DNA of 64,000 bases, from contig NZ_BDAE01000001.1 in NCBI RefSeq assembly GCF_002091675.1, positions 124,001-188,000 of the forward strand. Direction: 5' to 3'. The notes under the pieces are model-generated. The model had not been told where the DNA came from, ran no database searches, and worked only from the letters and a program-made list of their open reading frames with translations. Position 1 is the first letter of the stretch; each line of letters begins with the position of its first letter. Source of the stretch: Pseudomonas luteola NBRC 103146. GTDB lineage: Bacteria > Pseudomonadota > Gammaproteobacteria > Pseudomonadales > Pseudomonadaceae. Both the position numbers and the translations under genes were made by a program. Below, in pieces: positions 1 through 7,778 of this stretch.

Positions 1-13
1 GGTCAGTGGGTCG

Positions 14-1270
14 GTGCCTGTCACGCCCGGTGCCCCCTTCTGGCGCAAGGCTTTCCAGTTTGCAGGTCCGGGCCTTCTGGTCTCGATCGGTTACATGGAT
101 CCTGGCAACTGGGCGACCGCCATCGAGGCAGGCTCCCGCTTTGGCTACAGCCTCTTGTTTGTGGTGTTGCTGGCCAGCCTGGCCGGCATGGTGGTTCAGT
201 GCCTATGCGCGCGTCTGGGGCTTGCCACTGGCCGCGATCTGGCGCAGCTCTCTCGCGAGCGATACAGCCCGCGGACAGCCAAGACGCACTGGGCATTGGC
301 ACAGATATCCATCATCGCCACCGATCTGGCGGAGGTGCTGGGATGCGCGTTGGCATTTCATCTGCTGCTTGGGTGCTCGCTAACCACGGGGATCATCCTG
401 ACGGCTTTCGATACCTTGTTGATCCTGAGCTTGCAGCGTCGGGGGTTCCGTCAGTTGGAAGCCATCATGCTGGGGCTGGCCGCCACGATCGGTATCTGCT
501 TCTTTATCGAGCTGATGCTGGTCAATCCATTCTGGCCCGACGTGGCGAAAGGCTTCGTACCGTCCTGGGAGGCGATCGTTCATCAGGAGCCCTTGTATCT
601 GGCGATCGGCATCCTGGGCGCGACCGTCATGCCGCACAACCTCTATTTGCACTCTTCGGTGGTGCAGACACGTCTGGTGGCGAAGGATCAGGCCAGCCGG
701 CTAGAGGCCATTCGGCTGGCGCGTTTCGATACTATTGGCTCGCTGGCACTGGCCCTGCTGATCAATGCGGCGATCCTGATTCTGGCCGCTTCGGCATTCC
801 ATCGTACCGGCCATACGGATGTGGTCGAGATTCAGGATGCGTACCACTTGCTCGATCCGCTGGTTGGCGGTGCGCTCGCCAGCATTCTGTTTGGTGTGGC
901 GCTGCTGGCTTCGGGACAAAGCTCGACCTTTACCGGGACGGTAGCCGGACAGGTCATCCTCGAAGGATATCTGCAACTCAAGATTCCCTGCTGGCAGCAG
1001 CGATTGGCCACACGCGCCATGGCCCTGGTCCCGGCGCTGATTGGCGTGTGGTGGTTGGGCGAGGGTTCCGTGGGCAAGCTATTGGTGCTGAGTCAGGTTG
1101 TCCTGAGTCTGCAGCTTCCCTTTGCGCTCTACCCGCTCATTCGGATGACGAGCGATACGAAACTCATGGGCCCTTTTGCTAATCGCACCTATACCAAGCT
1201 GCTGGCCTGGTTTCTGTTCGGTATCATCAGTCTCGCCAACCTGTGGCTTCTGGTGCAGTGGTTATTCTGA
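14..1270 (+). CDS. Nramp-family divalent metal (Mn2+/Fe2+) transporter, 5' end at window edge
   Basis: Integral membrane proton-coupled importer of divalent metals such as Mn2+. The protein is a string of about 11 hydrophobic segments. The two family metal-binding motifs are visible: DPGN at residues 29-32 in the first helix and MPHN at 206-209 in the sixth helix, whose Met favours transition metals over Ca2+ and Mg2+. The listed start is a GTG (VPVTPGAPFW) only 14 bases into the window. The frame stays open to base 2, so the true start could lie upstream. About 418 residues is normal for the family. A PilZ gene follows 34 bases later. Closest in type to MntH, but paralogues are common in Pseudomonas, so no symbol is given. 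Confidence 0.9.
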   Translation: MPVTPGAPFWRKAFQFAGPGLLVSIGYMDPGNWATAIEAGSRFGYSLLFVVLLASLAGMVVQCLCARLGLATGRDLAQLSRERYSPRTAKTHWALAQISIIATDLAEVLGCALAFHLLLGCSLTTGIILTAFDTLLILSLQRRGFRQLEAIMLGLAATIGICFFIELMLVNPFWPDVAKGFVPSWEAIVHQEPLYLAIGILGATVMPHNLYLHSSVVQTRLVAKDQASRLEAIRLARFDTIGSLALALLINAAILILAASAFHRTGHTDVVEIQDAYHLLDPLVGGALASILFGVALLASGQSSTFTGTVAGQVILEGYLQLKIPCWQQRLATRAMALVPALIGVWWLGEGSVGKLLVLSQVVLSLQLPFALYPLIRMTSDTKLMGPFANRTYTKLLAWFLFGIISLANLWLLVQWLF

Positions 1271-1304
1271 TGACAGACGGAAAAGCAGTAAGTAGGAGAG
1301 CCTG

Positions 1305-1571
1305 ATGGGTATCAATCAGAGACGCCATCCCCGTGTAGCCATGAAGTGCCGGTTGCGCATTACGCACCCGGAGTTTGGCGAGCTGATCTGCCAGACGCGT
1401 GACCTTTCCGACGGTGGCGTCTATGTACAGCACGAGACGCTGACGGAGTGGCCTGTAGGGACACGGGTGCAGGGACAGGTGCTGGACCTGCCCATCGAGG
1501 CACCTGTTGTCGACATGGAGTTGATGCGTGTGGATGCGCTCGGTGCAGGCTTTCGCTTTCTACGTGGGTAA
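1305..1571 (+). CDS. PilZ-domain protein, likely c-di-GMP binding
   Basis: Single-domain 88-residue PilZ protein. Both hallmarks of c-di-GMP binding are present: an RRHPR arginine box at residues 6-10 and DLSDGGV around residue 42, matching the D/NxSxxG element. There is no effector domain, so it probably acts as a small adaptor that passes the c-di-GMP signal to a partner, as stand-alone PilZ proteins do; the partner cannot be seen here. An AGGAGAG-like ribosome site precedes the ATG. A PilZ gene also sits near trkA/rsmB in P. aeruginosa (recalled), which supports synteny. Confidence 0.85.
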   Translation: MGINQRRHPRVAMKCRLRITHPEFGELICQTRDLSDGGVYVQHETLTEWPVGTRVQGQVLDLPIEAPVVDMELMRVDALGAGFRFLRG

Positions 1572-1584
1572 ACCCTGCGTTGGC

Positions 1585-1905
1585 TTAGCCCTTCTTCTTG
1601 TCCAGACGCTTCAGGAAAACCGTCATTTCCTTTTCCGACTGCTTATCGCCTTTGGTCTGCGCAGCAGTCAGGCCTGACTGCCAGGCCGCGCGGGCACCTT
1701 CACTGTCTCCCTGCTGTTCCAGGGCCTTGCCGAGCAGCTTCCAGGCGGCCGAATAAGTGGCATCCTGCTCTACGCAGCGTTGAAGGTGTATAGCGGCTTG
1801 CGCGGCATTTCCGGCATCTAGATAGCCCTTGCCCAGCCCGAAACGCAACATGGGGTTATCCATGCCTTTGGCTAGCATGTTTTCCAATGATTCGAGCATG
1901 GGCAT
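1585..1905 (-). CDS. Small tetratricopeptide-repeat protein
   Basis: A 106-residue soluble helical protein with TPR-like repeats. Segments such as GLGKGYLDAGNAAQAAIHL and AWKLLGKALEQQGD show the small/large residue spacing of TPR helices. The C-terminus is lysine-rich (KRLDKKKG). Its start lies 6 bases beyond the rsmB stop on the same strand, so it is probably the last gene of the fmt-rsmB transcript. In many Pseudomonas trkA lies between rsmB and this position; here it does not. Molecular role unknown: TPRs bind proteins, but no partner can be inferred. Confidence 0.7.
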   Translation of the reverse strand: MPMLESLENMLAKGMDNPMLRFGLGKGYLDAGNAAQAAIHLQRCVEQDATYSAAWKLLGKALEQQGDSEGARAAWQSGLTAAQTKGDKQSEKEMTVFLKRLDKKKG

Positions 1906-1911
1906 TTCCTC

Positions 1912-3219
1912 TTATTTGGCGATCTTGATCAGCTTGGCGTAGTAGAACCCGTCGTGGCCATTTTCCTGAGGAAGTAGCTGCCGCCCGTGGGGCTGTTTGA
2001 TTCCCCAGGGGGCTGGAATATCCAGCTCTCGAGCACCCGATGTTCGGGCTAGAAACGCGCTGATGTTGTCGGTATTTTCGACCGGCATTACCGAGCACGT
2101 GGCGTACAGCAGAATGCCTCCCACCTCCAGCGTAGGCCAGAGTGCATCCAGGAGTTCGGCCTGCAGTTGGGCCAGGGCTGGGATGTCTTCGGGCTTGCGG
2201 GTGAGCTTGATGTCGGGATGACGACGGATAACTCCGGTGGCTGAACAGGGTGCATCCAACAGGATGCGCTGGAACGGTTTGCCGTCCCACCAGCTGTCCA
2301 CCGCACGGCCATCGGCAGCGATCAGGTTGGCAGAGAGATTGAGGCGGCTAAGGTTTTCACGCACACGCACTAGGCGCGACGCTTCTGCGTCGATCGCTAC
2401 AACCTCAGCCAGCCGCTCTTCTCGCTCAAGGATATGGCACGTCTTGCCGCCCGGTGCACAGCAGGCATCCAGGACACGTTGACCCGGGGCCAGCTCCAGC
2501 AGCAGGGCTGACAGCTGCGCAGCTTCATCCTGAACGCTGACGCGTCCCTCGGCAAAGCCCGGCAGGGTTTTAACGTCCTGAGCGACCACCAGGCGAATAC
2601 CGTCCTCGCTGTAGGCGCAGGCTTCGGCCTCGATACCTGCGGCGACCAGTTCAGCCAGGTAGGCATCGCGCGTTCCCAGGCGATGGTTTACCCGCAGCAT
2701 AAGCGGCGGATGCAAGTTGTTGGCGTGGCAGATCGCTTCCCACTGCTCCGGCCAGCGGGCCTTGAGTTCTTTCTGTAGCCAGCGCGGATGCGACAGCCGG
2801 GCCGCCGGGTCACGCTCAAGACCTGCCAGCAGCTCTTCGCCTTCGCGCTGGGCACGGCGCAGCACTGCATTGAGCAGGCTTTTTGCCCAAGGCTTTTTAA
2901 GCTTGTCCGCGCAGCCTACTGTTTCACCTAAAGCTGCATGGGCAGGCACGCGGGTGTAAAAAAGCTGATACAGACCAACCAGCAGCAGCGCTTCCACGTC
3001 GCGATCAGCTGCCTTGAACGGTTTTTGTAACAGCTTCTCGGCTAGCAGAGCCAACCGGGGTTGCCAGCGAGCGGTGCCAAAAGCCAGCTCCTGCACCAGC
3101 GCCCGATCTCGTGGATCAACCTTGTCCTGTTGGGCTGGCAGGCTGCTACCCAGCGAGGCGCGGCCTGCCAGTACGGCAGCCAGTGCCCGAGCCGCAGCAA
3201 GACGGGGATTAAGACTCAT
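1912..3219 (-). CDS. rsmB: 16S rRNA m5C967 methyltransferase RsmB
   Basis: S-adenosylmethionine-dependent enzyme that methylates C967 of 16S rRNA. An N-terminal NusB-like RNA-binding domain (about residues 1-140) precedes a Rossmann methyltransferase domain. Visible motifs are the SAM-binding CCAPGGKT, the [15 protein letters not shown] motif with its catalytic-loop cysteine, and YATCS, which carries the second conserved cysteine. Length of 435 is typical. The ATG overlaps the stop of fmt in an ATGA junction, so the two are translationally coupled, as in other proteobacteria. Confidence 0.96.
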   Translation of the reverse strand: MSLNPRLAAARALAAVLAGRASLGSSLPAQQDKVDPRDRALVQELAFGTARWQPRLALLAEKLLQKPFKAADRDVEALLLVGLYQLFYTRVPAHAALGETVGCADKLKKPWAKSLLNAVLRRAQREGEELLAGLERDPAARLSHPRWLQKELKARWPEQWEAICHANNLHPPLMLRVNHRLGTRDAYLAELVAAGIEAEACAYSEDGIRLVVAQDVKTLPGFAEGRVSVQDEAAQLSALLLELAPGQRVLDACCAPGGKTCHILEREERLAEVVAIDAEASRLVRVRENLSRLNLSANLIAADGRAVDSWWDGKPFQRILLDAPCSATGVIRRHPDIKLTRKPEDIPALAQLQAELLDALWPTLEVGGILLYATCSVMPVENTDNISAFLARTSGARELDIPAPWGIKQPHGRQLLPQENGHDGFYYAKLIKIAK

Positions 3220-4160
3220 AAGCCAAGTACCTGACCTGCGGCAAAGCGCTCACGGCGGGCATTGAACAAGTCAGCAAACGCGAGCGGTTTACCGCCAGGA
3301 AACTGTATACGCGTTAGCAGCAACGCGCCTTCACCACAGGCAACCCTTAAGCCTTCACGGCTGGCCTCCAGAATCGCACCTGGCTGTCCGTTACCGTCTA
3401 CTACTGTTGCTGCGTAGATTTTCACGCCCTCTCCCGCCAAGGTGCTGTGGCACAACGGCCATGGATTGAAGGCACGAATCAGCCGTTCCAGATCGACAGC
3501 AGGACGACTCCAGTCCAGCTTGGCTTCTTCCTTATTAAGCTTATGAGCATAGGTTGCCAAGGCATCATCTTGCAGCTTGTCTGGCAACGTACCGGCTGCC
3601 AGCGCAGGAATGGCTTCGACAACCGCTTCTGCGCCGAGTAAGGCGAGGCGATCATGTAAGCTGCCACCAGTGTCCTCGGCGGTAATCGGTGTGCTTACCT
3701 TGCTCAGCATGGGACCGGTATCCAGGCCCGCTTCCATCCGCATGACCGTGACGCCCGTTTCGGCATCGCCCGCTTCGATGGCACGTTGAATTGGCGCAGC
3801 CCCTCGCCAGCGAGGCAACAGCGAGGCATGGCTGTTAATGCAGCCCAGGCGCGGAATATCCAGGACAGCTTGAGGCAGAATCAACCCATAGGCTACGACG
3901 ATCAGCAGATCAGGCTTAAGGGCTGCAAGCTCTGCCTGTGCATCAGCGTTGCGTAGCGTCTGAGGTTGATACACCGGAATATTGTGAGATTCCGCCAGCT
4001 GCTTGACGGGACTCATCGCCAGTTTCTGCCCTCGTCCGGCCGGACGGTCAGGTTGTGTATACACAGCGGCTATCGAGTAGCCTACCCTTAGCAAGGCATG
4101 CAGATGGCGGGCGGCAAATTCTGGTGTACCAGCAAAGACAATACGCAACGGTTGAGTCAT
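3216..4160 (-). CDS. fmt: Methionyl-tRNA formyltransferase
   Basis: Transfers a formyl group from 10-formyl-tetrahydrofolate to initiator Met-tRNA. The 314-residue start [15 protein letters not shown] is chosen because it begins exactly at the family N-terminus; the frame extends 27 codons further upstream but that part looks unrelated. Catalytic residues are recognisable: Asn109 and His111 in INSHASLLP, and Asp147 in the GLDTGPM segment. The SLLPRWRG loop binds the folate. It overlaps rsmB by 4 bases. def lies upstream on the same strand, but an intrinsic terminator separates them, so fmt-rsmB probably has its own promoter within about 4161-4248. Confidence 0.96.
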   Translation of the reverse strand: MTQPLRIVFAGTPEFAARHLHALLRVGYSIAAVYTQPDRPAGRGQKLAMSPVKQLAESHNIPVYQPQTLRNADAQAELAALKPDLLIVVAYGLILPQAVLDIPRLGCINSHASLLPRWRGAAPIQRAIEAGDAETGVTVMRMEAGLDTGPMLSKVSTPITAEDTGGSLHDRLALLGAEAVVEAIPALAAGTLPDKLQDDALATYAHKLNKEEAKLDWSRPAVDLERLIRAFNPWPLCHSTLAGEGVKIYAATVVDGNGQPGAILEASREGLRVACGEGALLLTRIQFPGGKPLAFADLFNARRERFAAGQVLGL

Positions 4161-4248
4161 GGGGCTCTCATGGATCAGTACAAGGCAGCAACTGCTCGCT
4201 ACTATAAAAACGAGTCTTGCATAGGATAGAGGTCTTGGCACCAGAATG

Positions 4249-4275
4249 AAAAAGGCCTGCTGCTGCAGGCCTTTT
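4249..4275 (-). terminator. Intrinsic terminator between def and fmt
   Basis: Perfect inverted repeat: AAAAGGCCTGC, a 4-base loop, then GCAGGCCTTTT. On the minus strand the stem is followed by a run of T. It lies 9 bases after the def stop and about 90 bases before the fmt start. It should end most def transcripts. Confidence 0.8.
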
Positions 4276-4283
4276 CAGCGCAA

Positions 4284-4796
4284 TCAGGCGTTCTGCTGGA
4301 TACGGTGCTGCTTTTCCAGCTTTTTCTTGATGCGGTCACGCTTGAGCGAGGACAGATAGTCTACAAACAGCTTACCGTTGAGGTGGTCGACCTCATGCTG
4401 GATGCACACAGCCAGCAGACCTTCACAGATCATCTCGAACGGCTCGCCGTTACGATCAAGGGCATTCACCTTAACGCGCTCGGGCCGCTCTACTTTCTCG
4501 TAGAAGCCCGGCACGGACAGGCAGCCTTCCTGGTACTCGCCCAGATCCTGGGTCAGGGGTTCCAGTTTGGGGTTGATGAACACGAGCGGCTGACTCTTGT
4601 CTTCACTGATATCGATGACGATCAGCTGCTTGTGAACATTGACTTGAGTGGCGGCCAATCCTATGCCAGGTGCTTCGTACATGGTTTCGAACATGTCATC
4701 GATCACCTGACGAAGGGCATCGTCCACCTCCGCAACCGGCTTGGCGATAGTACGCAAGCGGGGATCAGGGAATTCTAGGATATTTAAAAGGGCCAT
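4284..4796 (-). CDS. def: Peptide deformylase
   Basis: Metalloenzyme that removes the N-formyl group from nascent proteins, the step that follows the fmt reaction. All three family motifs are present: GIGLAA (44-49), EGCLS with metal ligand Cys92, and HEVDH (133-137) with two histidine ligands and catalytic Glu134. Length of 170 is typical of type 1 enzymes. It is divergent from the LysM gene; the roughly 140 bases between should hold both promoters. No strong Shine-Dalgarno is seen before this ATG, but the protein start [14 protein letters not shown] fits the family. Confidence 0.97.
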   Translation of the reverse strand: MALLNILEFPDPRLRTIAKPVAEVDDALRQVIDDMFETMYEAPGIGLAATQVNVHKQLIVIDISEDKSQPLVFINPKLEPLTQDLGEYQEGCLSVPGFYEKVERPERVKVNALDRNGEPFEMICEGLLAVCIQHEVDHLNGKLFVDYLSSLKRDRIKKKLEKQHRIQQNA

Positions 4797-4865
4797 GATG
4801 TGTGTGAAGCACGTGTGGAATAAATTCGAAAGGCACTGCTAAGATGCAGCAGCGTTGATTTAACA

Positions 4866-4908
4866 GCCCCGCCAGGGAGTGATTGGGGCATTCCCTCAGG
4901 GTTTTTTT
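4866..4908 (+). promoter_or_regulatory. Structured leader before the LysM gene, possible attenuator
   Basis: The 70 bases before the LysM ATG hold overlapping inverted repeats: GCCCC (4866-4870) with GGGGC (4885-4889), and AGGGA (4874-4878) with TCCCT (4892-4896). A run of seven T follows at 4902-4908. The two stems share bases and cannot both form. This could be a leader with alternative folds, or simply a weak terminator-like element. No leader peptide is visible. Confidence 0.3.
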
Positions 4909-4939
4909 GCATATTGCACATAGTAAAGGGATTCACCGG

Positions 4940-5965
4940 ATGAGGAAATCGTTGTTCGCCCTGTTGCTGGTGGCGGCTAGCAGTTGGGTGCAGGCCGACG
5001 TACAGCTGCGCCAAGGGCATCCAGACAGTTACACGGTGGTGCGCGGCGATACCCTTTGGGATATTTCCGGCAAGTTTTTGAGCAAGCCCTGGCAGTGGCC
5101 AGAAATATGGCATGCCAACCCACAGGTCGAAAACCCGCATTTGATCTATCCCGGCGATAGACTGAGTCTTGTCTACGTGGACGGGCAGCCTCGGCTGATG
5201 CTCAACCGTGGCGAGTCCCGCGGCACGATCAAACTGTCGCCTACCATCCGGTCGACACCGATTGCCGAAGCGATACCGACGATTCCGCTGGAGGCCATCA
5301 ACAGCTTCCTGCTGTCGAACCGTGTGATCGATGATGCCAATCAATTCAGGAACGCCCCCTATATCGTGGCCGGCAATGCCGAGCGTGTTGTCAGTGGCGC
5401 CGGTGATCGAGTCTACGCACGTGGCCACTTCACCGAGGACCAGCCTGCCTACAGTATTTATCGGCAGGGAAAAGCGTATAAAGATCCCCAGACTGAAGAA
5501 TTTCTGGGCATCAACGCCGATTATATCGGTAGCGGCGACAAGGTGACCTCTGAAGGCGACATGACCACGCTGGTGCTCAGCCGCTCCAATGAAGAGGTTC
5601 GCCTGGGCGATCGCCTGTTCCCCACCGAGCAGCGTGTCGTCAACTCGACCTTTATGCCCAGTGCACCCGACAGGGACATTAACGGAATCATTCTTGATGT
5701 TCCGCGTGGTGTTACCCAGATCGGCCAGTTCGATGTGGTCATCATCAACAAGGGTATGCGTGACGGGCTGGTCGAAGGCAACGTACTGGCTGTCTACAAG
5801 ACCGGCGAAACCGTACGCGACCGGGTAACGGGTGATAACGTCAAGGTGCCCGACGAGCGCTCTGGTCTACTGATGATCTTTCGCACCTATGACAAGCTCA
5901 GCTATGGCCTGGTCCTGAATGCGACTCGTCAGCTCTCGGTTCTGGACAAGGTCCGTAATCCCTAA
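4940..5965 (+). CDS. LysM-domain periplasmic protein
   Basis: Secreted or periplasmic peptidoglycan-binding protein of 341 residues. The chosen ATG gives a clean signal peptide (MRKSLFALLLVAASSWVQA, then cleavage). A longer in-frame start at 4883 would put 19 unrelated residues in front of it. A single LysM domain lies at about residues 32-85, with YTVVRGDTLWDIS at its start and NPHLIYPGDRLSLV at its end. The remaining 250 residues are a conserved region of unknown function. It is the gene that precedes dprA in Pseudomonas (PA0020 type). It probably shares a transcript with dprA, 54 bases downstream. Confidence 0.88.
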   Translation: MRKSLFALLLVAASSWVQADVQLRQGHPDSYTVVRGDTLWDISGKFLSKPWQWPEIWHANPQVENPHLIYPGDRLSLVYVDGQPRLMLNRGESRGTIKLSPTIRSTPIAEAIPTIPLEAINSFLLSNRVIDDANQFRNAPYIVAGNAERVVSGAGDRVYARGHFTEDQPAYSIYRQGKAYKDPQTEEFLGINADYIGSGDKVTSEGDMTTLVLSRSNEEVRLGDRLFPTEQRVVNSTFMPSAPDRDINGIILDVPRGVTQIGQFDVVIINKGMRDGLVEGNVLAVYKTGETVRDRVTGDNVKVPDERSGLLMIFRTYDKLSYGLVLNATRQLSVLDKVRNP

Positions 5966-6019
5966 ATAGTCACACTGGCGCAGCCTTTCAAGGGGTGCGC
6001 CACGATCAAGGATGATCGT

Positions 6020-7135
6020 ATGTCGTTTTCTTCCCCGGCGGAGCTTGAAGCCCGCCTGCGTCTGCATAACCTCCCTGAAATTGGTCCGCGCCGCTTTCAC
6101 CATCTGATTCATGCCTTTGGCAGTGCTTCGGCAGCGCTCAGTGCGCCGGCTTCCGCCTGGCAGGCATTGGGTATTCCGGGCGTCTGCGCAGACGCCCGCC
6201 GTACCGCTGAAACCCGTGAACGTGCAGCCCATGCTCTCGCCTGGCTGGAAAGTGAACATCACCACTTGGTGTGTTGGGATGATCCTCGCTATTCCGCATT
6301 ACTGGCCGAAACCAAGGGGGCGCCACCTCTGCTCTATGTAGCGGGAGCCGTGGAACTGCTGGAGCGGCCCCAGCTCGCCCTGGTCGGCAGCCGCCAGGCG
6401 AGTGCCTATGGGCTTGATAACGCTCGCCGGTTTTCCAAGAGCCTTGCGGCGGCAGGTTTCTGCGTAACCAGCGGCCTTGCGCTCGGCGTCGATGGTGCAG
6501 CTCACGAAGGTGCGCTGGAAGCCAGCGGTGCTACGATTGCCGTATTGGGCACAGGGCTTGAGCGACTCTATCCTCGTCGCCATATCAGCCTGGCTCGTCG
6601 TATCGTCGAGCACGGTGGCGCGCTGGTGTCAGAGTTACCCTTGGATGCAGCACCCAACGCCGCCAACTTTCCGCGGCGTAACCGTATCATCAGCGGGTTA
6701 TCACTCGGTGTACTGGTGGTCGAGGCGAGTCCTTCGAGTGGCTCCCTGATCACAGCGCGGCTGGCAGCAGAGCAAGGACGCGAAGTGTTTGCCATTCCCG
6801 GCTCGATTCATCATCCAGGCGCACGTGGCTGCCATCAGCTGGTCCGTGAAGGGGCGCAACTGGTCGAGAGTATCGAACATATTCTGGAATCGCTCAGAGG
6901 CTGGCAGGCACCGTTTGGACAGTCGTCCCTGCCCTTGATGAATGAGCCCGAACCAGCAGATGTTCCACGTGAAACGCATCCTTTGCTGGACGTGCTGAGG
7001 GCTTCCCCCCAAAACAGCGAGACGCTTGCCCAGCTCAGCGGTTACGAGGTTTCTCATTTGCTGGCCGAGCTGACGGAGCTTGAGCTGGATGGCCGTGTGG
7101 CCCGTGAAAATGGACTTTGGGTCTATCGAGCGTGA
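6020..7135 (+). CDS. dprA: DNA-processing protein DprA
   Basis: Cytoplasmic protein that binds single-stranded DNA and loads RecA during natural transformation. The N-terminal SAM-like region (to about residue 80) is followed by the Rossmann-like DprA core. Core motifs are LVGSRQASAYG, TSGLALGVDGAAHEGAL, and FPRRNRIISGLS further on. The C-terminal 60 residues form the winged-helix DML1-like domain. Length of 371 is typical. DprA is nearly universal in bacteria, so its presence does not prove competence. It lies between lysM and tsaC as in other Pseudomonas. Confidence 0.95.
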   Translation: MSFSSPAELEARLRLHNLPEIGPRRFHHLIHAFGSASAALSAPASAWQALGIPGVCADARRTAETRERAAHALAWLESEHHHLVCWDDPRYSALLAETKGAPPLLYVAGAVELLERPQLALVGSRQASAYGLDNARRFSKSLAAAGFCVTSGLALGVDGAAHEGALEASGATIAVLGTGLERLYPRRHISLARRIVEHGGALVSELPLDAAPNAANFPRRNRIISGLSLGVLVVEASPSSGSLITARLAAEQGREVFAIPGSIHHPGARGCHQLVREGAQLVESIEHILESLRGWQAPFGQSSLPLMNEPEPADVPRETHPLLDVLRASPQNSETLAQLSGYEVSHLLAELTELELDGRVARENGLWVYRA

Positions 7136-7186
7136 CGGGCCAGTCTCGGTTAAACTCGTGATCTTTTTATGGACAGGAGTGAACCG

Positions 7187-7741
7187 ATGCTCAGCTGCTG
7201 GCGCGTTCAATATGCTGCTCACGTCATACGTCACGGCGGTGTAATCGCCTACCCGACCGAGGCAGTCTGGGGCCTGGGATGTGATCCCTGGGATGCGGCT
7301 GCGGTCTATCGGTTGCTGCGTATCAAGCAGCGCCCGCTGGAAAAGGGTTTGATTGTAGTGGCCGACAACATCAGGCAGTTCGATTTCCTGCTGCATGATC
7401 TGCCCAAGGAATGGAAGGACAAACTGTCGAGCACATGGCCGGGGCCCAATACCTGGCTGGTGCCGCACCAGAACCGCTTGCCGGGCTGGGTGACGGGTGT
7501 GCATCAAACGGTAGCGTTGCGTGTGACTGACCACCCTCTGGTGCGTGAACTGTGTGCCTTGAGCGGCCCGATCATTTCTACCTCCGCCAACCCGGCGGGA
7601 CGTCCGGCCGCCCGTTCACGGCTTAAGGTTGAGCAGTATTTTTCCGGAGAGCTGGACGCCGTGCTGGGCGGTGCGCTGGGTGGTCGCAGAAGCCCCAGCG
7701 TTATCCGCGATCTGGAAACAGGTCAGGTCTTTCGTCCCTGA
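7187..7741 (+). CDS. tsaC: Threonylcarbamoyl-AMP synthase TsaC (YrdC/Sua5 family)
   Basis: Makes threonylcarbamoyl-AMP from threonine, bicarbonate and ATP, the first step of the t6A37 modification of ANN-decoding tRNAs. The start at 7187 ([13 protein letters not shown]) has a CAGGAGTG ribosome site 6 bases before it and matches the family N-terminus; an in-frame ATG at 7169 lacks such a site. Motifs are [18 protein letters not shown], the KQRP active-site region, and [11 protein letters not shown] near the C-terminus. Length of 184 is typical of the short TsaC form without a Sua5 domain. Confidence 0.95.
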   Translation: MLSCWRVQYAAHVIRHGGVIAYPTEAVWGLGCDPWDAAAVYRLLRIKQRPLEKGLIVVADNIRQFDFLLHDLPKEWKDKLSSTWPGPNTWLVPHQNRLPGWVTGVHQTVALRVTDHPLVRELCALSGPIISTSANPAGRPAARSRLKVEQYFSGELDAVLGGALGGRRSPSVIRDLETGQVFRP

Positions 7742-7745
7742 TAGT

Positions 7746-7778
7746 AGAGCTGACCTCTATGGCTAAATAGTCAGCTCT
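7746..7778. terminator. Inverted repeat between convergent tsaC and sensor kinase
   Basis: Perfect 9-base arms, AGAGCTGAC (7746-7754) and GTCAGCTCT (7770-7778), with a 15-base loop. The repeat starts a few bases after the tsaC stop and covers the kinase stop codon. There is no clear T run on either strand, so it is a weak bidirectional terminator at best. Confidence 0.4.

Noticed and set aside
199-1182. 327-codon open frame inside the Nramp gene, other frame
   Set aside because: It lies wholly within the transporter, which has firm motifs; composition is Arg/Gly-rich as in chance frames.
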